Source: Glutinoglossum americanum (lineage: Eukaryota; Ascomycota; Geoglossomycetes; Geoglossales; Geoglossaceae). From it: a DNA stretch of 64,000 nt. The DNA is taken from contig JAGHQL010000053.1 of assembly GCA_020080175.1 (NCBI GenBank), forward strand, positions 1-64,000, written 5' to 3'. The notes under the pieces are model-generated. The model made no database searches. It was not told the DNA's origin and saw nothing but the letters and a program-made list of their open reading frames with translations. Positions 55,442 through 64,000 of this stretch are shown piece after piece; position 1 is the first letter of the stretch, and every line of letters begins with the position of its first letter. Position numbers and translations under genes: made by a program.

Positions 55442-55859
55442 CTAAAAAGTTGTTGAGGTTAGATAGACACAAGATGAAGAAGACATGCAGCAACCTACCC
55501 AGAACAGATCCTCGGCATCGACAGAAGAGGGACTCCTAAGAGCCCTTTCGTCGTTAGGAGTTGGGTCTAGGTCAAAAGGCTCTTCCCTATCGCAGGCAGC
55601 GTAGTCGGCCTGTGCATCTACATCGCCAGTCGCGTTTAAATACAGGATTATGGAGACTGACTGTCGCAAGTTAAAATCAAGGTATTGGTACAGAATAATG
55701 GGGGCTTACGGTAGTGATATCCAATTGATGGCAGGTTTTAGGTGTATGTCCCCGGAGGGGTATTTCGCTGGACCGGGTGGCCAGCCCTTCATTGCCTGGC
55801 AAGTCAGGGGACATGTCAGCGCCGTGTGATGCAAGGCAAATAAGGCAACGGTACAACAC
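55442..55859 (-). CDS. Candidate small ORF upstream of D', right copy
   Basis: Exon candidates 55859 or 55814 to about 55708 (GADMSPDLPGNEGLATRSSE, donor GTAAGCCCCC) and about 55660-55502 (SVSIILYLNATGDVDAQADY, then DLDPTPNDERALRSPSSVDA). It mirrors 24176-24577, with shared promoter-like TATATATA. Whether it is a separate gene or the front of D' is unresolved. Confidence 0.3.
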
Positions 55860-56140
55860 GGAAATGATAACTTGAGAATTTGCAGCCTTGCGGTTTAAGG
55901 TGAATATATATACGCAAGGGGGGGAATAGCTTCTGCATCCATATTCACCGTTTCGGTTGAGATGTAAGAGGTTCCTTCCCCCATCGGCGCTATTCAGAGT
56001 TCATAGTCGATTTTTCTTTGCATCATTGAACGTGAGTCCGGGAACTAGCTACTAGGAGCAGACAAATCCTATTATTGAATTTAGCTTGAGGTCGACCCGT
56101 TCTATACCTGCGTATGTCTTAGGTTGTAGGGCTCAGTCTT

Positions 56141-56203
56141 GCCAAGACGTTTTTCAGGGGGGTTCTTACACGATGTAAGAACCCCCCGGGAAAATGTCTT
56201 GGC
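56141..56203. repeat. 63-bp hairpin upstream of gene B'
   Basis: Arms GCCAAGAC..GGGGGGTTCTTAC and GTAAGAACCCCCC..GTCTTGGC with a 5-base centre. Lies 160 bp upstream of the B' start, the same position as the unrelated palindrome upstream of B in the left arm. Confidence 0.85.
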
Positions 56204-56362
56204 GAGAGCACCCTGGTCTTCCCTTTGCATAGCGCGTGTGCAATTGTGATATTAGTGCATGCATGAACCCACTTCCATCGCTTGGTCATGAGTCTGCTCT
56301 TTACAAGAGGGTTTTGGGACCGGTATTCCCTGAAAACTTCATTCTATTACACCTAAGGCAGA

Positions 56363-58385
56363 ATGGGGTCCGCTAGCAGTGCTCAGGTAACTCGACGTTC
56401 ATCCATCCTTAACTACCAGCTGACTGGTAGTTATGTTGTAGGTAGCCGAGGCCTTTGAATCTCTCGGAGGGGAATTCAAGGTAGTGGCTGGTATCATCCG
56501 ACCGGTGGACGAGGTAAGTTAGAGGCCTCTTGGGACATTTGAACATCTACTAAACGGACCATGAGATTAGAATGCGGCAACATCCCTCGAAGTCCTGAGC
56601 CAAGATCCTGATCTTTCCACAAATCAAGTGATCTTAATGATTCGAGATTGCCTAATTGCGGGAATTAAAAAGACTCCTAGCAATCGCAAGCAGAAGACCG
56701 GCAAGCAGAAGACTCGCAAGCCGAAGACTCGCAAGCCGAAAGCCTCTAAAGAACCTACCTTTAGGGAACCTACCTCTAGGGAGACTGTTCTGTACAATTA
56801 TTTTAGTGGATTTGGACTCGAGAAGGGCAAAATCGACCGGCTCGTTTCACTAGCCGGGGACTGGGAATCCCAGCAAACAGATATCCTTCAAGCTGTGGAG
56901 AAAGAAGCTCCTCGTTGGAAAAAGGATTACCGCTTATTCTGGGGAAAGCGCATTCATTCTGCCGTTCCATTGACAGCTGTGGCGAAAGTTAAACACCTAT
57001 CTCACGAGATAGAGGACTTGAAGGCTCTCAGTCCAGTGCGCCGCAGATTGTTCTTGGTGATCATCGATGAAACAATAGAAGGCGAGAAGGATCTGCTCTC
57101 CGAAACGATAGACCAGCTTCGCGACATTAATAATCGGTATACCGCTATCGAAAAGGAGCTGTCCAAGCTTCGGAGAGGTGAGCCTAATAATGAGCTACGT
57201 CATGAAGATCGAGTTCGTCGATATACAGAAGGCCGGGAACTCCTTATCGAAAGGCGGACAAATCTACATAATCAATGCAAACCATATCCTCAAGGACCGA
57301 ACCCCCGATCGCGGGTCGTCCAAAAACTAGCCAATGACCTTTGGGGTACAGTTGAACTATCAGAGGGGGAACGTGAGAAGAAGAAGCAAGATCTTGTCAA
57401 TTACGCGCGATGGGGTCGCAAATACAGTCGGCTCGGCTCCTTGGGCATTCTTCTCTTTTTAGGAGATACTTCAGCCGTAGTGTGAGCTTGTGATTTTAGC
57501 CCGTCCGATGGCTATGCTAACAAATAGAGCTAGGTATGAACGAGAGGAATGGGACGACTCTGACTATAAAGCAGTGAGATCGTACTGGGATGATCTCTCT
57601 GGCATACATCACCTCTGTGATTCCTATTCTTATCTTATGGAAAATCTCAAGCAAGGATACTGGAGCCTCTTATCGACGGACTCGACAGTGCAGGAGTCCC
57701 TTAGATCTGGTAGCGCTCCCTCACAAGGTGAGGTGACTAGAAGCTTCATGGAATAGAGGTGTACTAAAAGCGTTTAGACGTGCGCGGGACACTACAACAG
57801 ACCGAGCATGCACAAACCTTGGAGGCTACAACGACTTATGCAACGGGAGATCTGAATATTCAGTGTTGTCACCAAATACCTATCACAGCTCCGAATCCAA
57901 GAGTACTTCCATTGCTAAGCGAATTTAGCTGTAGCAATGAGGATATCATCAGTCAAGAGGCAATAACACCTCGGTCCTTAGATGAATGCGCCTTCGACGA
58001 AGGGGATACCGCCACGTCCCTCGGTCTAAGAGTGCTTCCAGTTCTAAATGAATTTGGCTATAGCGATGAGGACATCATCAGTCAAGATACAACGGCACCT
58101 CAGTTCCCAGATGGGTGTGCCTTCGGCGGAGGAAATAACGTCACGACCCTCGATCCAAGAGTACTTCCATTGCTGAGCGAACTTAACTATAGCAGTGAGG
58201 ATATCATCAGTCAAGATACAATGGCACCCCGGTCCTCAGATGAATGCGCTTTTGGTGGAAGGAATATCGTCACGCCCCCCGATCCAAGAGCGCTTCTATT
58301 GCTAAATGAACTCGGATGTGAACTAGAGGATACCATCACACCTCAGGACTCGAGAACAGTTCCATTCCCGGGCGAGATGTGGTAA
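56363..58385 (+). CDS. Module gene B, right copy: myristoylation-type start, charged helical domain, repeat tail
   Basis: Five exons in full phase: 56363-56386, 56442-56513, 56571-57481, 57528-57727, 57778-58385; 604 residues. Exon 1 is MGSASSAQ (MGxxxS, as in myristoylated proteins). Then VAEAFESLGGEFKVVAGIIR, SLEVLSQDPDLSTNQVILMI and a Lys-rich repeat (KQKTRKPKTRKPK). The helical domain has RWKKDYRLFWGKRIHSAV, VRRRLFLVIIDETIEGEKD and NYARWGRKYSRLGSLGILLF. RSYWDDLSGIHHLCDSY follows. The tail has four repeats of about 41 residues (DPRVLPLLSELNYSSEDIIS), related to the left copy's 36-residue repeats but separately expanded. It is convergent with A' (52 bases apart). A stop codon in the 57728-57777 intron is mirrored in B. 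No known family. Confidence 0.75.
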
Positions 58386-58437
58386 TGCTTCAGACTGTCT
58401 CATATCTTCAACTCTATCTGCAATACAATAGCTGAAA

Positions 58438-59121
58438 TCAGGCCCAAAAGTGTTTTATCAGCATGAAGACGGTACCGCCTTCACCTTCATTCTTCATCCC
58501 AGTTCCTCCATTGGATACTAACACGTCTCCCTCCTCCAATTTCAAACCCTCCCTAGCCTGGTCAGTAGCTATGCCGTCGATGTATGACCTCTTATAATAT
58601 CCTGGCATATTCACCCCCGACTCGAGAACATTTTCATCCAGCGGAATTGTGAAGAAGACCGCTTCCCTAGGCCCGCGGCCTTCGATTTTATTTGATTGAT
58701 AGACACCAATCAGCGAGTTTATCTGAAGTTCAGAACCCGATGGACAGAAAAACTTGGACGGGACTGATTTCTACTTCAATCAGCCAAACGATACTTGGTC
58801 AAACTATCAGAAGCCTACCTCAACAGCCTCAAAGAGTATTTGGCATTCAGAGGGCCAGCTCTTTGCTCCATAGATAGATACGTGGATCTTATCGTTTGCC
58901 ATGGTTTTCCGCGCTTCGCCGGCTCTCTTCGCCACAGCATCTCTTGCACTTCGCACAAGGATAGGATCTATTCGCTTTTTCAGAACGATAAAGCCGATAT
59001 CCTCATATTCGGAAATTTCAGCAGTGGAAACTCCGGCCATGTTGGAAAAATGCCGTCGATCGGACTTGGATAGTTGGCGGGGTGGTGGGGCTCTCGGCAG
59101 ATCTTGCGGTCTAATAGTCAT
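58438..59121 (-). CDS. Module gene A, PhyH-like fold, right copy
   Basis: Two exons, 59121-58819 and 58770-58438, 211 residues. AEISEYEDIGFIVLKKRIDP, ARKTMANDKIHVSIYGAKSW and PSECQILFEAVE match A to the residue pattern. After the intron (same codon as in A): SLIGVYQSNKIEGRGPREAV, DENVLESGVNMPGYYKRSYI and KLEEGDVLVSNGGTG, ending MLIKHFWA. As in A, no HxD..H triad is seen. Alternative start at 59040 (MAGVSTAEI). Confidence 0.65.
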
Positions 59122-59190
59122 TGCTTATCATGTGACCTCGCCGTTCTCTGCGGCTCTTGTCTTTCATTTCGCTACCGGCAGGGCAAAGTA

Positions 59191-61618
59191 AAAATATAAA
59201 AGATTTCGCTCAAAATTCCACGCCACTAAAATGTCTTATTGCCCCAACTTGCGGTCAATGCCTCGCGAGGCTGCCCACATCATATCCTATTGTTGCCCCA
59301 TCGCCTCGTTTCTGCACCCACAAGGGTACGAGCCTTCAGGACGGTTCTTGATGCAAACCCTGGATCGTCCTGTCTGAGACCCCCCTCACTAATCGCTAAT
59401 TTCACAAGGCCGTCTTGGGGCTCTTTTATTTTCCTGCAGCTCAAATGCTGTATGACGTTACACTAGAGTCTGTCCTTCCGCATGGGTAACTTTGCCGCCG
59501 GCCCGGTCAAAAACACCTGCCGAAAGCCAAACCACCGCACGCTCCCGAGCATTATGGGGGGAGTACGGTCGTAGGTACGCGTGCACCTTAGATGCTCTTA
59601 TTCCTTTTAAACCATAGTAAGGTTTATTCCATAATTCTAAAGGTCATTATACTCAATTTAGAGTCGGTTCCCCACCGTGTTCAACGGCAGCAAACATACG
59701 GCACGCCAAAGGACTGGCCAACCATTGGAAATACAATGACCCTTATCCTATTTAACCACCACACTTCAGCTCTTCAACCCTCTCTCCCACTATATAGCCT
59801 TCATCTCGCCACTAAATATGAATCAGTTCTGGTATCGGTAGCCATCGGCCTTAGGCATACGGATATCTTCTAGAACTCCAAGTCGAATCGATCCCTTTAC
59901 CAGATAGTACCCCAACAACGATGGTCATCAGATATCACCGAATATTACAACAGGGAGACCCAAGCATTCAACCTAAGATCGATGATGATTTGTCCTTATA
60001 CATTGATATTTGGCAAGGCCAGATGGGTGGTGGACAGATAAGTAAAAGGCATATATATGCACTCTTATAGCCGAACACTAAACATTTCCTAACTGCTAAT
60101 GTCTATACTAGGCTTGATGGTTCTTCAACTAAGTCTGGTGGTGCCTTCAGTTGGAAGTATACGCATATTCCTCGTACCCCACCTACTGGTTTTCATGTAG
60201 GTGCGTGCTGCGATCCTCATATCTGAGCTTTCAACTTACTAACGGTATGATTCTCAATATATTAGAGATTTTTGAGCCAATCACAAGAATGAATTTGGGT
60301 GGGAAGATCTATCTCGATATCTTGACGTATGTGTTATCTTAGCCTTCGAATTAACTTGTTTTAACGGCTGTAGCCCTGATCAAGTCTTTCCCGATTGGGA
60401 TCCGAGGTGGGATCCGAGGCCCATTGAATGCTATGTCTAGTCAGTGACGAGTCCTCTTTGTACTGAATATAGCTGAAATTTCCTTAGTGAAATCGGACTG
60501 GTAGCAATAACCCAGCTGCCTGCGGAACAGAAGAGAGGATCCCGCGGACAGGACATGGCCAATAATGTAAAAAAATCCTATCTAGACATGGAGAGAGGCT
60601 AAGTAAGCGAAGAGTATGGCGGTTTATCAAGAGTTCCTCGAAAGACAATTCCGCACCGCCGAATCGCTCCGAACTTAAGGCCAGCGGGGCTCCAAACTAA
60701 GGATATATTAGTGGTTGTGAAGCTGAAGCCAGTGTCATGGCGCTTCGCAGTGCGTCAGCCCTATATCGCTCATTTCTGAAGAATACGCCCTGGGGAAATT
60801 GCCGATGAGAGTATTGGACAAGGGTTAACCAGAAGTGATATTCCAGATAGTGCCGTTGGGTTGTCAAGCAGATAATTTCCTCACATCTATTTCTAGCTTG
60901 AGCCAATGTTGCTTTGAGAATGAAATTTTACATTTCAATTCGAACCGTGAATATAGGTGCGGATGCATTATCGCGAGTTCCCCGCACACTACCAAGCTGT
61001 CTTATGACCTCAACTTGCAGTCAAAACCTCGCGAGACTACACGCACGGCATTCTATTGTTGCCCTGTCACTTGGTTCCGGCATTTTTTATCTAGCCCATA
61101 AGGTTACCAGGCCTCGGGGCGGGTTCATGATGTATTTTCGGGCCGCCCTGTTTGGGGCCTCTGTGCCCTCATACCATTCGCTAGTCCACAAGGCGACGGA
61201 AATGCCATTGGTGAATGTCTACGGCTAACTGGCAAGTGGAGATGTATGTTGTGGCAACCCGGCACATGCATGGATTAGACAAAACGATACCTCATCGACC
61301 AAGAGCGGCCCCAAGCATGAAATGGTGCAGCAGCCGCTATGCAGCTTAGCAGAATAGCATAAGTGAGTCTTACAATTGCAGGAAAGCTCAAGGATTCGAC
61401 CACTTTACTCTTTCTTGAAGTGTCTCTGATACCACGTCTACTTTTACTCTATATCTGGGGCGTTTGAACCACTCACCCCATTGCACTGCCCTGAACAAGG
61501 CTCCGTCACAATCAATCAACTCTAAAACTACTGTTCATCCGTAAGTTTAGACCCACTTAATCCGTCTATTTCAATGCGAGACTTATCCTGGGTCAGGTTA
61601 TCCTAGCAAAATACAACA
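59191..61618. repeat. Gene-poor stretch with a diverged direct repeat (59222-59420 and 60990-61205)
   Basis: The two segments share CTTATKRCCYCAACTTGC, CCTCGCGAG, CTATTGTTGCCC and later GGTTC(T/A)TGATG and CACAAGGC, over about 200 bp, separated by 1.6 kb. No gene between them is supported. A short ADALSRVP-like phrase in one frame near 60955 is noted under rejected items. Confidence 0.6.
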
Positions 61619-61834
61619 ATGTGCTACTACATAGATTACACGGAAACATACTCTAAGTGCGAGGAGAACCCAAAGCACGTCGTCCCAAAGAGAATGTTGG
61701 ACAAATGTCAAAAAGCAAAAGATTCTGGATACGCTTGCACCGATGCCACGCGGGCAAAAGGGTTGAATGATGAACCCGTTCAATTTGGGTCTAGTCGAAA
61801 GACCGAAGAAGAGTGTCCGGAGTGTCTCCATTAG
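61619..61834 (+). CDS. Small cysteine-bearing hypothetical protein
   Basis: 71 residues from MCYYIDYTETYSKCEENPKH to EEECPECLH. The MCxxx start, five Cys in 71 residues (..KCQKAKDSGYACTDATRA..CPEC) and the small size match a loose class of fungal proteins of unknown role. No signal peptide, so not an obvious secreted effector. Convergent with the kinase gene, whose stop lies 26 bases beyond. Confidence 0.5.
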   Translation: MCYYIDYTETYSKCEENPKHVVPKRMLDKCQKAKDSGYACTDATRAKGLNDEPVQFGSSRKTEEECPECLH

Positions 61835-61859
61835 GTTCGTAAACCTAGTCCACTAAATG

Positions 61860-62824
61860 CTACTTCCAATGATATACTAATAAAGCTCCCAGCTGTCTTC
61901 CAAGTAAGATAGTCACAGCCCCGATAGCAGCTGCTGCGACTACGAGAGCTGAATGCTTGAGAGGAACGATGACAAGACTGGTCGGCTGGAGCTTGGGGTA
62001 CTGAATTGAAATGTGATTTCGGACATGACTTGGGATAGCTTTGAACATACTCACTCATTAGCAACAGCTCAAATATATCATCAGGGATACATACCTTCCA
62101 TATCTGTGACGATAGAGTCAACGCAATCATATCGACCCTGCCAGCATCCCATTATAATACCTCCAACCGACCCTAGCGGCTTCGTTTCGGGAAAGTCCCT
62201 TTTTGAGTATTGCACTCCAATCTCTTCCTCAGAGAATTCGTGATAGGGAGCGACTCCAGTCATAATCTCATACAAGGTAGAGCCTAGAGCAAAGATATCG
62301 CCTTGAACAGATAAAAGCGGTCCAAGATATCTATGACTGGCTGTTACTTGGACAAGCAGAGGAGATCTGTCGATTGAAGAGCCACAGAAATCGGCTAATT
62401 TGGCGTTGAGATGCTCATCCAAGAATATGTTACCGCATGTGAGGTCTCCGTGTATAACGTGTTTCGCATGGACAAAACGAAGTGCGTCTGTAACTTGCTT
62501 GGCCCAACGAAGCCGTAGACTCACAATGTCGAGCGGAAAATTTCCTTTCGCAAGAAAAGACCTGAGGGTATTATTGCACGCAAATTCAAGTCGTATACCT
62601 GATTCATAAGGGCCATAATAATGTAAAAGTCCCTCATGTCCACCGTTTTCACTGAGTCGCTCATAAATCCTCCTTTCGACATCAATAGCAGCCTTATTCT
62701 TCTGTTCGTGAGGAGATTTGACGACGGTGTGAGACGATCGATCGAGAAGCGCCATGCCCCAATTTCCCCAAGAAATAATGTCTCGAAAGCTGAACCCCGT
62801 AGGATAGTGGATTTCGTCAGACAT
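61860..62824 (-). CDS. Atypical protein kinase with C-terminal membrane segment
   Basis: Two exons, 62824-62095 and 62038-61860, 302 residues. Kinase landmarks: HTVVKSPHEQKNKAAIDVER (VIK lysine and alpha-C), ALRFVHAKHVIHGDLTCGNI (HGD in place of HRD), LADFCGSS (DFC in place of DFG), SHRYLGPLLSVQGDIFALGS and LYEIMTGVAPY. The second exon is a tail with a membrane helix, LVVAAAAIGAVTILLG. HGD kinases of this type are widely expanded in ascomycetes. The Asp residues needed for catalysis remain, so activity is possible. The domain is short at the C lobe. Promoter faces the foldback element at 62949. Confidence 0.8.
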
Positions 62825-62948
62825 TCTGATAGTGTAGTGTGAGCTTCATTTGACAGCAAAGACTACTCCTGACGAAATACACGAATAGGGGTTTATGAAT
62901 CTAACGATGGGATATCATGTGATACGCGATCTTCCATAATACAGCTAC

Positions 62949-63385
62949 GCGACAGGAGTCTCCGGACGGAAGCGATTTCCCACCAAAACCAACCTATTTC
63001 AACTCTTGATAACTCTGCAATAAATGTTTCAAAAAAATCAGAGAAAGTGCATAATGCTAAAGCTTTGATAATTCTCAAGAATAAAATTTTTTCAGAATTT
63101 CTGAGCTATAGGTTAGAAAGAAACCACGATAGAAAGTGATGCTTTCTTATTTTTATAGAATTTCGGTAGGGTTTTAGTAGGGCTTTAATGCTAAAACAGT
63201 ATATTGACTGTTTACGGTTGCATAACTCTAGGTTTAGGGCCCATAATTTTCAACTGAAGAGTAATTGGGCTAAAGTTTTATGATTATTTTTTTCTGAATT
63301 TTTGAAATACTACTCATAAAGTTATTGTGGGCTGAAAAGGGTCAGTTTTGGTGGGAAATCGCTTCCGTCCGGAGACTCCTGTCGC
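62949..63385. mobile_element. Non-autonomous DNA element (MITE), 437 bp with perfect 41-bp inverted ends
   Basis: 62949-62989 and 63345-63385 are perfect inverted repeats beginning GCGACAGGAGTCTCCGGACG. The interior is AT-rich and non-coding. Flanks (..CAGCTAC and ATAACAG..) show no clear target-site duplication. Perfect ends suggest recent arrival or recent copying. Confidence 0.9.
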
Positions 63386-63859
63386 ATAACAGTAATAAAC
63401 CTTGTGAAACAGCCACCACGACGGGAAGTTTTTTTCTTGGGTGGCCATCATCCCTAGCGAACTTGAACTTTTCGTAGTGGCTCCTTTCGATCGCGATTAC
63501 AACAATACCCACGCGGATGCAATCAAACACTTTGCGTGCAAGAGACTTTAGCGCATCTTGGGCAGCTCCTAACTGGATACCGATGATTCTCGGGAAAGAT
63601 TTCAAGGTTGCGGTGGCTGAATTCAACTATATGATTGAAGAGGGTATGGGGCGCCCATTCTACCACCTTGCAAAACGGCTGGCTAATAGTACGAATAGCT
63701 AGGAAGTGCGAGAATAGAGATGTTGAGGAGTCTGCAGTTTCAGCATCACCTGTAGTTTAAGGACGTGGTTGTTGCTCTATGTTACCCCGTATCCTCATAC
63801 ACTTTCCTTTGCTCCCGCATTGTTGTGGACCTTACGTTTGAACTTCTTAGTCTTATGCC
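63386..63859. other. Spacer between MITE and luciferase-like gene
   Basis: Minus-strand open frame to 63626 (FPRIIGIQLGAAQDALKSLA) is unassigned and crosses into the MITE end. Otherwise nothing seen; the last part is a pyrimidine-rich promoter-like tract. Confidence 0.35.
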
Positions 63860-64000
63860 ATGTCTGCGCTCGAATTCTGTATCAGGAACTCTCTACTTCT
63901 TTCCTCTTCTGCTCTATTAGCTCCTCTACTCTACTTTATCCATCAAGACTATCGGTCCTTCCTTGAGCTCGGGCCTGGCGGCACCCCCTCCACCTTTCTG
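63860..64000 (+). CDS. Luciferase-like (Luz-type) family protein, first 47 residues, runs off right edge
   Basis: ATG at 63860 opens MSALEFCIRNSLLLSSSALL, a hydrophobic N-terminal anchor, then FIHQDYRSFLELGPGGTPST. The phrase (D)Y..FL.LGPGGTP after an N-terminal membrane segment is typical of a fungal family that includes the luciferase of bioluminescent basidiomycetes (..DYQTFLEVGPSYAP..). Most ascomycete members are not known to make light. Only the start is in view, so catalytic parts cannot be judged. A decayed relative lies at 28088-28345. Confidence 0.5.
   Translation, partial: MSALEFCIRNSLLLSSSALLAPLLYFIHQDYRSFLELGPGGTPSTFL

Larger units (their letters stand above)
47851..59190. repeat. 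Right arm of the large inverted duplication (G, GT2, I', E', D', B', A')
   Basis: Mirror of 20336-28968; see that entry. This arm is the more complete one: GT2 and G are whole here and only ghosts on the left. Confidence 0.85.

Noticed and set aside
60830-61100. A phrase like ADALSRVP in one frame, recalling the RNase H end of Ty3-type LTR elements
   Set aside because: Only a few residues match, the surroundings show no other element part, and the same DNA is explained as one half of a 200-bp direct repeat.

Overview
The window is nuclear DNA of a filamentous ascomycete (Pezizomycotina). The evidence is short introns (about 44-130 nt) with GT..AG ends and CTRAY branch points, intron-rich small genes, fungal forms of eL22, translin and Bmt6, and fungus-restricted families: a DUF3435 tyrosine recombinase, DUF6914, a FunK1-like N-terminus, GPI-type serine-rich cupredoxins and a luciferase-like family. 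I do not name a genus.

Layout. About 1-4 kb is core chromosome: a partial translin gene (-), the four-exon eL22 ribosomal protein gene (+) and the 25S rRNA methyltransferase BMT6 (-). A lone terpene-synthase-like gene follows at 5.8-7.0 kb, then a gene-poor repeat-bearing stretch. At 9.6-13.1 kb lies a multi-exon DUF3435-type tyrosine recombinase with visible R..HxxR..Y residues and a zinc-finger tail, the family that includes Starship captains. From there to the right edge the content is accessory: an APH-family kinase, DUF6914, orphan genes, a protein kinase with a membrane tail, foldback elements, minisatellites and gene remnants.

The main result is a large diverged inverted duplication. 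The left arm (about 20.4-29.0 kb) holds genes A(+), B(-), D(+), E(+), I(+), then a ghost of a glycosyltransferase exon and a remnant of gene G. The right arm (about 47.9-59.2 kb) holds the same set mirrored: G(-), GT2(-), I'(-), E'(-), D'(-), B'(+), A'(-). Introns of A and D sit at matching positions, several proteins stay open in both copies, and similarity reaches into intergenic DNA. The module proteins are: A, a small PhyH-like fold; B, a 604-residue protein with an N-myristoylation-type start, a charged helical middle and a repeat tail; D, an 84-92-residue single-pass membrane protein; E, an orphan; I, a small orphan; a Cps1-like GT2 glycosyltransferase; and G, a 461-residue orphan. B and D start divergently, and each arm has a long palindrome of unrelated sequence just upstream of B. 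I propose this module as the undescribed system; its function is not readable from sequence, though a myristoylated partner, a single-pass membrane protein and a membrane glycosyltransferase point to the cell surface.

The spacer between the arms holds a second duplication, a direct one: cupredoxin plus a convergent small gene J, at 32.8-34.9 kb and again at 39.6-41.4 kb. Each copy is followed by its own minisatellite. Between the copies are three small SANT/Myb-like genes. The spacer also has an 836-residue proline-rich repeat protein, a FunK1 N-terminal fragment and an 874-residue 2OG-oxygenase-like gene facing a decayed relative. Exon models were read by eye and gene ends are approximate where stated.
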